NCBI GenBank assembly: GCA_036501625.1
Contig: DASXZY010000037.1
Coordinates: forward strand, 34,331 to 98,330
Source: Palsa-1400 sp036501625
Lineage (GTDB): Bacteria > Verrucomicrobiota > Verrucomicrobiia > Limisphaerales > Palsa-1400
Length of the DNA stretch: 64,000 nt
Reading direction: 5' to 3'
Shown here piece by piece: positions 25,456 through 33,513 of the stretch. The notes beneath the pieces are model-generated. The model was not told the DNA's origin, ran no database searches, and worked only from the letters and a program-made list of their open reading frames with translations. The position numbers and the translations under genes were made by a program. Positions within the stretch are counted from its first letter, which is position 1. Every line of letters starts with the position of its first letter.

Positions 25456-26582
25456 AGCCCTGCGTCGTCATCCCCTGTTACAACCATGCGGCCACTCTCG
25501 AGGCCGTCGCGCGCGCGGCGCAGGCCCATGCCCCCGTGCTGGTGGTCGACGACGGCTCAACCGTTCCACTGCCGGATTTGCCCGGCATCACGATGATCCG
25601 TCTCGAACGCCACGGCGGCAAAGGGGCTGCGCTGCGCGCAGGCTTTGAGCGCGCGCTGGCGTTGGGCTTTTCCCACGCCATTACGATGGACGCCGACGGC
25701 CAGCACTCCGCCCGCGATCTGCCCGCGTTGTTGGCGGTCGCGCGAGAACAGCCGAATGCGCTGGCCGCCGGCGTGCGGGACTTCTACGCGTCCAACTGCC
25801 CGGCCGGGCGCCGCCGTTCCAATCGCGTCTCCACCTTTTGGTTCCGCATCGAAACGGGAGTGGACTTGCGCGATTCGCAATGCGGGTTTCGCTGCTATCC
25901 GCTGGCGCTGGCACAACGATTGAAGATTCGCTCAGGGTGCTACGCGTTTGAATTGGAATTCATGGTGCGCGCGTCGTGGGTCGGCACACCCATCGTCGCC
26001 GTGCCTGTCCAATGCAGCTACGACCCGCACCAATTGCGGCACTCGCACTTTCGCCCGGTGCGCGACTTGGCGCACATCACGATCATGAATATCGGCCTGG
26101 TGCTCCAATCGTGGATTGTCCCGCGAACGCTGCGCGTGGCGTGGTCTTTCGGAGAACCGAAATCGCCGCGGCAAGCCCTGTTGGAATTCTTTGCCGAGAA
26201 CGCGCACGACCCGTTGCGGCTTTCGCTGGCGGTGGGGTTGGGATTGTTCTTTGGCATTGCGCCGGTGTGGGGCTATCAAATGGTGATGGCGTTGGCGGCC
26301 GCGCATTTCCTCCGGTTGAACAAAGCGATCACCCTGGTGGCCAGCAACATCTCCATTCCTCCGATGATGCCCATTATACTTTACTCGGCGCTCGCGCTCG
26401 GCCACTGGATGCTGACCGGGCACCGTCTCGCGCTGGATTTCTCAGCGGGCCAGATGACCCGCGCCCGCGGCATGGAATATCTGGGGCAATGGTTCGTGGG
26501 CAGCCTCGTGCTGGCGGCGGCAGTGGCGGCGGTCGGCACGGTCGCGGCCTACGGCGTCGCGCGATGGGTTCGCCAGCGGTGA
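25452..26582 (+). CDS. Family 2 glycosyltransferase fused to DUF2062
   Basis: A 376-aa protein. Residues 1-215 form a GT2 domain: VVIPCYNHAATL, VVDDGS, MDADGQH (metal-binding DxD) and a substrate loop with SQCGFRCYP. Residues from about 235 form a membrane DUF2062 domain (FFAENAHDPLRLSLAVGLGLFFGIAPVWGYQMV, then NISIPPMMP). GT2 enzymes of this type often use polyprenyl-phosphate or lipid acceptors at the inner membrane. It overlaps both neighbours by 4 bp. In aryl-polyene clusters a glycosyltransferase is a common accessory, fitting decoration of a lipid product. Confidence 0.88.
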   Translation: MKPCVVIPCYNHAATLEAVARAAQAHAPVLVVDDGSTVPLPDLPGITMIRLERHGGKGAALRAGFERALALGFSHAITMDADGQHSARDLPALLAVAREQPNALAAGVRDFYASNCPAGRRRSNRVSTFWFRIETGVDLRDSQCGFRCYPLALAQRLKIRSGCYAFELEFMVRASWVGTPIVAVPVQCSYDPHQLRHSHFRPVRDLAHITIMNIGLVLQSWIVPRTLRVAWSFGEPKSPRQALLEFFAENAHDPLRLSLAVGLGLFFGIAPVWGYQMVMALAAAHFLRLNKAITLVASNISIPPMMPIILYSALALGHWMLTGHRLALDFSAGQMTRARGMEYLGQWFVGSLVLAAAVAAVGTVAAYGVARWVRQR

Positions 26583-29500
26583 AACCGGACCTTTACACCC
26601 GGATGTATCTGTGGCTCGCGTCGCATCGGGCGCTCGTGCTTGGGGTCACGCTGCTGATTGCCATTGGCAGCCTGCTTCTTTCCTCCCGGATTGATTTGGA
26701 GGAGGACGTGCTTGCCATTCTTCCGCGGAACGACCAACTCGTCGATGACTACCAATACACGCTGCGCAAGTTCCGCCAGGTGGACCGTGTTTATTTTGAC
26801 GTCGGAATAAACCGCGCCGATCCGGACGCATTGGGGCAGGCCGCGGACGACTTGTACGCGAGGCTCGCCACCAATTCCGCCTATGCCCGCATCACCTATC
26901 GCGTGGAAATGCACGGCCAGGAAAAAGTCGTGAACTTTCTGACCGGCGCATTGCCCAATCTCTTTACCGAAGCGGACGCAACGGCGCTGGCGCCCAAACT
27001 GCAACCCGCCGCTGTGCGCGACTATTTGACCGTCATGCGGCGCAAACTGGCGGGCCTCGATGGCTTGGTGCTCAAGGACGTCGTCGCTGCCGATCCGGTC
27101 GGCATGAGCAGTCTCGTCATCGCGAAGGTGCTCCCGTTGCAGACGGGCTTTGGCGACGCGCAATTGGCCGATGGCCGCATCACCAGCGGAGACGGACGCC
27201 ATGTGTTGTTGATGGCCGAACCGAAATTGCCGTCGTCCAACTCCGGCGCGAGCGCGGCGCTGGTTGACGGCATGTTGCGGCAGGCGGGTGCTGTCGAACA
27301 AAAATTTCCGGGTGTGCATGTGGCAATCACGGGCGGGCACCGCATGACCGTCGATAACGCGACGTTGATCAAAGGCGACGCCACGCGTTGCATTTTTCTC
27401 GGCATGGCGGCCATGCTGATTTTGTGCCTCGCGGCCTACCGCCGGCGCTGGCTGGCGCTAATTACGTTCCTGCCTTCCATCTTCGGCACACTGGTGGCGG
27501 GAGTTGTCCTGATGTTCTGGCAGCGGCATTTGTCCGCCATCGCCACGGGATTCGCGACCATTGCCATCGGCATCACTGTGGACTATGCCATTTACGTTGT
27601 CTATCATCTTGACAATGCGGCCGGCCTGGACGGCCCGGCTGTGGGGCGGCATGTGGCGCGCCTGGTTTTGCCGATCACCGTCGGCGCGCTGACGACGATG
27701 GCGGCCTTCGCGGTCATGGCCACATCCCCTATGCACGGATATCAGCAACTAGGCGTCTTTGGCATGGCGGGGGTATTTTTTTCGGCCGCGTTCGCGCTGA
27801 TCATTCTGCCTTTGCTGGTGCCCATTCCGAAAAAAACCGGCCAGGCCTCATTATGGCTGACGCGCTTCATGGATAACTTCCACGGGTGGCAATCGCACGG
27901 CCGGCCGAAGCTGCTGATCCTGGTGGCCGCGCTCACTGTGGCGGCCGCGTTCGGGGTGCCGCGCCTGCGTTTTGAAGGCGACATCACCAAGCTCAACGGC
28001 ATCACTGAAGCCACGCGCCGTGACGAGGAATTGATCCGCAAAACCTGGGGCGATGCTCTTGGCATGACTCTGGTCGTCGCCCGCGGCGCGACTGAAGACC
28101 AGGCTCTGGCTCAAAACGACCGCGCCGCCGAAGCCCTGTCCCATTGGCCCGGCGTGTCGGAGGTTTATTCGCTGGCGTCTGTTTGCCCGTCGCGCGAGGA
28201 CCAGGAAAACTATATCCGCCGCTGGCATGAATTTTGGAATCCCCAGCGCCGTGAAGATTTGCGCAAGAATCTGGAGCAAATCGGCGGCGAATTGGGCTTC
28301 CGGCCCGACGCATTCGCGGCTTTTTGGCAGCGGCTCGAAAAAGACCCGGCGATTCTAACCCTGGAATCGTTCCGCAACACGCCCCTCGAACAGGCGCTCA
28401 ACGAACGCGTCGCGCTCGGCCCCGGCGACAACGCCGTGAGCACGCTCTTGAAATTGAAAGACCGCGCCCAAATCGCTCCGCTGCGGCGCGAACTTGCCGG
28501 CATGATCGTGCTGGACAAAAAAGATTTCGCCGAGCACATCGCGCATCTGGCCAAGGAAGGGCTGGGCCGCTTCGCGTGGAGGACGGCTGTTTTAGTGACA
28601 GTGATTGTCTATCTGGCGCTCGGCTCCATCGAACTGGCCGCGGCCACGCTCCTGCCGCTCGCGTTTGCCTTGCTGTGGACGTTCGGAGTCATGGGCTGGT
28701 TGGGACTGCCCATCGATATGATGAACAGCGTGTTCGTCATTTTCATAATCGGCATTGGCGAAGATTACAGCGTGTTCATGATGACGAGCAAACTGGACGA
28801 ATGGCGGGGCCGCCCGCCCCGGCTGGCCGCCACCAGCGCGTCCGTCGTCATCTCGGCCCTGACCACCATTTTTGGATTCGCGGTGCTCGTGTTTGCCCGG
28901 CATCCCGTGCTCTTTTCAATGGGCGCCACCGTGCTCATCGGCATGGCCTTCGCCTTCGCCGCCACGCTTATTTTGACGCCGCTCTTCATGGACTTGCTCC
29001 TGTTCAAGGAGCAGCCGCGCGGCGCCCCGCGATGGTGGCATTTGGCGGGCACAGCCTGGGCCGCCGTCCATTTGGGCGGCAGCGAAATCTTTCTTTACTG
29101 CGTTCTTCGGCCCTGCCTGAAATTATTCACCCCGGCCTCGGCCGACGCCACCTTGCGCCGCGCGACTCGCTGGATGGCGCGCGGCGTGGTCAAGGGCCTT
29201 CCGTTTGGCCGGTTGGAGTTTCGGAACATCACGCCGGCCACTTTCGATCCCCCGTGCGTCGTCGTCAGCAATCATCAATCCGCCGTCGATGTGATGCTGA
29301 TGGTCAGCCTGCCCGGCGACGTGCGCCAGACTGCCAAAAAACGTATTTTTGACACGCCCATTCTCGGCATCGGCTGCAAATTGCTGGGCCACGTGATGGT
29401 GGAACCCAATGATCCCGAAACCACTCTGCGCCGCTGCCGGGAAAAATTGGCCGGGGGCGCCTCCGTGCATTTTTATCCCGAAGGCACCCGTTCGATGGAC

Positions 29501-30433
29501 TCCTTTCCGCGGCGTTTTCATCGCGGCGCCTTTGAACTGGCGGTGGAGTTGCAGCGGGACATCCTGCCGATTCTCCTGGGCGGCACCAATACCGCCATGC
29601 CGCGCGATTCATATTGGTTCGAGCCTTATCATGTGGTCGTGGCCGCGCTGCCGAGAATCACTCCGCAAAACTTCGATTACGCGCAAGGCAGCCTGGCTTT
29701 GATGCGCCATTGCGAGGCCGTCGTTCGCCGGGCTTTGCAGGAACAACTGGACGAGTTGAACACCCCGCGCGTGCTCCGCCGCAAAGTCGAGCGGCTCTAT
29801 CGTTACCAGGGAAAATTCGTGGAACTGTTCGTGCATTGGAAACTGAAGCTGGACCCGATGTTCCGCGCGCTCGACAGCATGGTTCCTCGAAAAGGATTTG
29901 TGCTTGACCTCGGTTGCGGCTGCGGAGTGGCCGCCAATTGGCTGGCTCACACCACGGACCAGCGCGCGTTCCTTGGCGTTGATTACGACGCGGACAAAAT
30001 TCGCGTCGCCCAGCGCACCGCGCCCGGCCATCCGCGCGTTCGATTTGAGGCGCGCGACATCCTCGACTGGGAATTCCCCCCGTGCGACACGGCGCTGCTG
30101 CTGGACGTGCTGCATTATTGGGAGCCGGAAAAACAGGAATGGATTTTGCGCAAGGTGCGGCGCGCGTTGCGGCCCGGCGGGACGCTGGTGTTGCGCGAGG
30201 CCGCGCGCGCGGACAGCGCCGGGCATCAACGTGTTGAACGCTGGGAAAAATGGGCCACGCGCCTCGGCCTCAACAAGACCGTGGAAGGCCTCCATTTTCT
30301 GACCCGCGTGGAACTTGCGGCCGCCTTGCGCAGGGCGGGCTTCTCCCAGGAGGCCATCAGGGGCGAATCAGGGCGGGATTCGAACATTCTGTTGACTGCA
30401 GTGGCCGAAGGGCCTCGATGTTCTGGCGGATAA
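26579..30433 (+). CDS. Triple fusion: MMPL/RND-like exporter, PlsC acyltransferase, SAM methyltransferase
   Basis: A 1,284-aa protein with three domains in one frame. Residues 1 to about 820 are an MMPL-type exporter with two sets of transmembrane helices (first at LVLGVTLLIAIGSLL; GITVDYAIYVVYH and GIGEDYSVFMM in the conserved helices). Residues about 880-1060 are a PlsC acyltransferase: NHQSAVD (HX4D) near 898 and FYPEGTRS near 965. Residues about 1095-1284 are a class I methyltransferase: VLDLGCGCGVA near 1109. In known aryl-polyene clusters these activities come from separate genes. The GTG at 26579 gives a GTGA overlap like its neighbours; an ATG at 26564 is the alternative. Its 3' end overlaps the convergent PlsC gene by 77 bp. 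Confidence 0.9.
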   Translation: MKPDLYTRMYLWLASHRALVLGVTLLIAIGSLLLSSRIDLEEDVLAILPRNDQLVDDYQYTLRKFRQVDRVYFDVGINRADPDALGQAADDLYARLATNSAYARITYRVEMHGQEKVVNFLTGALPNLFTEADATALAPKLQPAAVRDYLTVMRRKLAGLDGLVLKDVVAADPVGMSSLVIAKVLPLQTGFGDAQLADGRITSGDGRHVLLMAEPKLPSSNSGASAALVDGMLRQAGAVEQKFPGVHVAITGGHRMTVDNATLIKGDATRCIFLGMAAMLILCLAAYRRRWLALITFLPSIFGTLVAGVVLMFWQRHLSAIATGFATIAIGITVDYAIYVVYHLDNAAGLDGPAVGRHVARLVLPITVGALTTMAAFAVMATSPMHGYQQLGVFGMAGVFFSAAFALIILPLLVPIPKKTGQASLWLTRFMDNFHGWQSHGRPKLLILVAALTVAAAFGVPRLRFEGDITKLNGITEATRRDEELIRKTWGDALGMTLVVARGATEDQALAQNDRAAEALSHWPGVSEVYSLASVCPSREDQENYIRRWHEFWNPQRREDLRKNLEQIGGELGFRPDAFAAFWQRLEKDPAILTLESFRNTPLEQALNERVALGPGDNAVSTLLKLKDRAQIAPLRRELAGMIVLDKKDFAEHIAHLAKEGLGRFAWRTAVLVTVIVYLALGSIELAAATLLPLAFALLWTFGVMGWLGLPIDMMNSVFVIFIIGIGEDYSVFMMTSKLDEWRGRPPRLAATSASVVISALTTIFGFAVLVFARHPVLFSMGATVLIGMAFAFAATLILTPLFMDLLLFKEQPRGAPRWWHLAGTAWAAVHLGGSEIFLYCVLRPCLKLFTPASADATLRRATRWMARGVVKGLPFGRLEFRNITPATFDPPCVVVSNHQSAVDVMLMVSLPGDVRQTAKKRIFDTPILGIGCKLLGHVMVEPNDPETTLRRCREKLAGGASVHFYPEGTRSMDSFPRRFHRGAFELAVELQRDILPILLGGTNTAMPRDSYWFEPYHVVVAALPRITPQNFDYAQGSLALMRHCEAVVRRALQEQLDELNTPRVLRRKVERLYRYQGKFVELFVHWKLKLDPMFRALDSMVPRKGFVLDLGCGCGVAANWLAHTTDQRAFLGVDYDADKIRVAQRTAPGHPRVRFEARDILDWEFPPCDTALLLDVLHYWEPEKQEWILRKVRRALRPGGTLVLREAARADSAGHQRVERWEKWATRLGLNKTVEGLHFLTRVELAAALRRAGFSQEAIRGESGRDSNILLTAVAEGPRCSGG

Positions 30434-31058
30434 ACTCGCCGAATTCTTCGCGCGCCAGCGGCAGATAGCGCTCAGCCTGGATCGGGCGGCCAAAGTGAAC
30501 CTCCACCTGCCGCAGTCCGGCCCACAAATTCAACGGCCCCGTTTTGGTCGAGAGCTTTTCCATGTTCTCAATGAAGACCGGCACAATCGGGATTTTCGCG
30601 GTGTTCGCCACGTAATAAAGGCCCGGCTTGCAAGGCCCGACCCGCTGTCCGTCCCCGCGCGTGCCTTCGGGAAAGACGACAAGATGAAAATCATGGCTGG
30701 CCTGCCCGAACATTTGCAGCTCCTCAATGCGCCCAAGTTTGACCTTGCTCCGGTCCAGCAAAAATCCGATCCGGCTGCTCAACACCCGCTTGAGCCAGGA
30801 AGCGTTCCAAGTGCCTTTGTCGCCCAGCACCAGGATCGGGTAGCAGCGGCTGCGCCAGCACAGCGAACCCATCAGAATTGTGTCCAGCAGGCTCACATGG
30901 TTGACCGCGAACAGATATCGCTGGCGCGGATTTAACTGCCCCAGGCCGTGCGCGCGCCGCAGGTAAGGCAGCGCGAAGCCCGCGGTCGCGCTGGCTCCCA
31001 GCAAAAATTGAATGGCCACCAGGGATGGTGTTGCTTTGGGGGGATGAGTATCTTTCAT
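30357..31058 (-). CDS. Lysophospholipid acyltransferase (PlsC family)
   Basis: A 233-aa 1-acyl-glycerol-3-phosphate acyltransferase-like protein. The catalytic HX4D is NHVSLLD (H54 to D59), and FPEGTRG lies at 129-135. An N-terminal hydrophobic stretch (FLLGASATAGFALPYL) suggests membrane association. It is the last gene of the leftward arm, 6 bp after the C45 gene. The cluster has a second PlsC domain within the MMPL fusion, so two ester or amide transfers are implied. Housekeeping plsC function cannot be excluded. Confidence 0.88.
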   Translation of the reverse strand: MKDTHPPKATPSLVAIQFLLGASATAGFALPYLRRAHGLGQLNPRQRYLFAVNHVSLLDTILMGSLCWRSRCYPILVLGDKGTWNASWLKRVLSSRIGFLLDRSKVKLGRIEELQMFGQASHDFHLVVFPEGTRGDGQRVGPCKPGLYYVANTAKIPIVPVFIENMEKLSTKTGPLNLWAGLRQVEVHFGRPIQAERYLPLAREEFGEFIRQNIEALRPLQSTECSNPALIRP

Positions 31059-31064
31059 GCGAAC

Positions 31065-32732
31065 CTATCTTGCGTTCCTTGCCTGGAGCAACAGCGCGTT
31101 TAACTCCTCCGTTTCCTGTGAAAAGGCCGGCCGCCGCGCCAGCGCTGATTCCAGATCCTTAATCGCATCCGCCGGGCGGCCCAACGCCACGCAAGCCCGC
31201 CCTTCGAGGGCCGCGTTTTGGTAAAAACCCGGATTGAGCTTTTCTGCTTCCTTCGCCAATTCCAGCGCGCGGCTTGGGTTTTTGTCATGCAACGCTTGCC
31301 GGCCCTCCGTCAAATCTTTGCCCGCTTTTTTAGCGCGGTCGTATTCTCCCGACGCAAGCATGGGGTCCGGCGGCACGGTTCGCTCCGGCAGTTCGCGGGA
31401 AAAATCCGAGACGTCAAAGGCCACGAACTGGCCCAGTTGATTTGGCGGCGAGGCCGCCCAAAAAATTCCGTCCGTCAAATCCATGACTGTCGCATGAGTG
31501 GCGATCAGCGCGTTCAGTGCGCCCCGATGGCCGTTGCCGGCGAACTCGCCGCCGGGCAATTTGCGGTCGCGCAAAAATTCCGCCGCCAGCGCGGGCGTGA
31601 TCGCGCCATGATTCGTGTGCAGCAATTCCTCCATGCGCTTCTGGCGCGAGACCGAGGTGGCCTCGCGCAGATACTTTTGGTTGCGCGCGTCCTCCTCCAG
31701 GCTGGACGTTTCAAAATGGTTGGCGCAAACCATGGAGTCCCCGTTCGCTTCGCGCATCTCGGTTGAAAGGGGCGTCTTTTCCACGACAACGAATTTGCCA
31801 TCCGCCCGGCTGCCCACCAGCCATATCGTCGAGACAAACACTTTGGCCCCCCGCACGATTTCCATCGCTTCGGCCAGATTGTGCGCCCGTTCCAAAACTT
31901 CCCGCGCCACGATGGCCACCGGCGTGGCGGTTTCGCGCGGAAGGCTTGAGGGCGCTCCATTGATCGTGACGGATACGCCCGCCCGGTTCATGCCCGATAC
32001 CACACCGGCCATGCCCGCCCACGCCAGCGAAATGAAAGGTATCCCGCCATCCGGCTCGCACATAATGACCACACGGTCGCGGCCAAAAGCTTCCGCCGCC
32101 TCCCAATCGAAATTGCGCCCGCTCACCAAATGGCCCTGTTCCGCGGCCCCTCCCCAGGCGGCGAAGGCGGTGCAACCAGCCCGGCTGATGAGCGGGTTGT
32201 CAATCATCATATAGGATACGTCGTGCGCCGCGTGGTAATTCAGCAGCCGGTTGTAAAACGGGCCTTCCTCCGGGTGAATGTCCGGGCAGCCGAGGCTGGT
32301 GCCAAAAATCTCCAACCGATAATTCATCGGCACGTAGTCGCTCAAATGGCGGTTGCGAAAAATCACGTAATCCTTGAGGGCTTCCATGACCCAATGACGC
32401 GGCACATAGCCGCGGATCATTTGCAGAAACGCATTTTCCAGCGTGTGCATTTGGTCCTGCAACAGAACGCCGTGCGCGTAGCCCATGTCGAATGGCGACC
32501 CTTTCAGGCGCACCACCAGCAATCCCTGCCGATGGCTGACCCACGATTGGCCCAGCCAAACCTTGCCGTCGCGGCTGACAGGCTTGGCCGCCATAATGGC
32601 GTCGCCGGCGGGAATCGGCGGGGGCTGGGCCGTGCTGCGCTTGACCAGCCATGCTCCAGCCGCCCATCCTGCCAGCGCCAGCGCCAGTGTGACCGCCGCG
32701 ATGCGCTTGAACCACTTTTTTATCTTTGGCAC
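31065..32732 (-). CDS. C45-family Ntn-hydrolase (acyl-CoA:6-APA acyltransferase-like) with C-terminal TPR
   Basis: A 555-aa protein with an N-terminal signal anchor (IAAVTLALALAGWAAGAWLV). It has the C45/AAT fold: SPFDMGYAHG near residue 80, then SRAGCTAFAAWG where G186-C187 would be the autocleavage bond exposing the Cys nucleophile, and GRNFDWE near 206. The last 90 residues form tetratricopeptide-like helices (PSRALELAKEAEKLNPG). Family members hydrolyse or form amide bonds on N-acyl compounds. Being between a deacetylase and PlsC in the leftward arm, it may remodel an N-acylated product on the periplasmic side (inference). Confidence 0.85.
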   Translation of the reverse strand: MPKIKKWFKRIAAVTLALALAGWAAGAWLVKRSTAQPPPIPAGDAIMAAKPVSRDGKVWLGQSWVSHRQGLLVVRLKGSPFDMGYAHGVLLQDQMHTLENAFLQMIRGYVPRHWVMEALKDYVIFRNRHLSDYVPMNYRLEIFGTSLGCPDIHPEEGPFYNRLLNYHAAHDVSYMMIDNPLISRAGCTAFAAWGGAAEQGHLVSGRNFDWEAAEAFGRDRVVIMCEPDGGIPFISLAWAGMAGVVSGMNRAGVSVTINGAPSSLPRETATPVAIVAREVLERAHNLAEAMEIVRGAKVFVSTIWLVGSRADGKFVVVEKTPLSTEMREANGDSMVCANHFETSSLEEDARNQKYLREATSVSRQKRMEELLHTNHGAITPALAAEFLRDRKLPGGEFAGNGHRGALNALIATHATVMDLTDGIFWAASPPNQLGQFVAFDVSDFSRELPERTVPPDPMLASGEYDRAKKAGKDLTEGRQALHDKNPSRALELAKEAEKLNPGFYQNAALEGRACVALGRPADAIKDLESALARRPAFSQETEELNALLLQARNAR

Positions 32733-32745
32733 CGTGTCGTGTTGT

Positions 32746-33513
32746 TCAGGAGAGAATCCGGTCTAATCGCACGACATCATAGCCAAGCGCGCGCAGCCTG
32801 TCCAAAAGCAATTTGACTGTCGCCACCAGGCGCCCGGCGGGAATATTGCCGTCATGCAACAGGATAATCGCCCCCGGCGCCAGCCGGCGCTCGATGCGCG
32901 CGACGACCCGCTCCGGATCGGTGATCTGGGTGTCCAATCCGCGCGCGCTCCAGCCGACTACGGTCAGGCCTTCGTGGCGGGCGGCGCGAAAGACGCGCGG
33001 ATTCGACAATCCCCAGGGCGGTCGAAACAGGAGCGGGGCCGCGCCGGTTGCCTGTTGGATGGCGCTTTGCGTGCGCGCCATTTCGCTCCGCACCCGGCCG
33101 GCCGTAAAGAAATTCGTGGCCATGCTGTGGTTGTAGGTGTGATTTCCCAGCAGATGCCCCGCTTCCGCGATTCGCGCGGCCAGCGCGGGCTCCGCCGCTA
33201 CCCGGCGTCCGATGCAGAAAAACGCCGCCTCGACTCCGGCCTGTTTCAACAATTCCAGCAATGCGGGTGTCGAGCGGGCGTCTGGGCCGTCGTCGAAGGT
33301 CAGCGCGACGCATCGGCGATTCGCCTGGCCGCGGCAAACGAACGGGCCGAACATCTTCCACGAGGGCAGGGCCGCGCCGAATCCTATTACCGTCGAGAAT
33401 ATCGCAAGAACCGTCCAAAACAGGGCCGGTCTTCCCGCCGCCAGCGCCGCCGTCGCCAGCAATGCGGCCGCAAGCCCCGCCCATTGAAAGCGAGTCAAGG
33501 CACGACGCAGCAT
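32746..33513 (-). CDS. Polysaccharide deacetylase (NodB homology domain)
   Basis: A 255-aa CE4-family deacetylase with two N-terminal hydrophobic stretches (residues about 11-50). Catalytic motifs: TFDDGPD with D74/D75, and the metal-binding GNHTYNH with H125 and H129; RPPWG and LLHDGN follow. The start at 33513 (MLRRAL) overlaps the KS-CLF gene end by 19 bp; the longer open frame upstream is inside that gene. CE4 enzymes remove N-acetyl groups from sugars, so it could unmask an amine on a glycosylated intermediate made by the GT2 protein. The target is unproven. Confidence 0.87.
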   Translation of the reverse strand: MLRRALTRFQWAGLAAALLATAALAAGRPALFWTVLAIFSTVIGFGAALPSWKMFGPFVCRGQANRRCVALTFDDGPDARSTPALLELLKQAGVEAAFFCIGRRVAAEPALAARIAEAGHLLGNHTYNHSMATNFFTAGRVRSEMARTQSAIQQATGAAPLLFRPPWGLSNPRVFRAARHEGLTVVGWSARGLDTQITDPERVVARIERRLAPGAIILLHDGNIPAGRLVATVKLLLDRLRALGYDVVRLDRILS

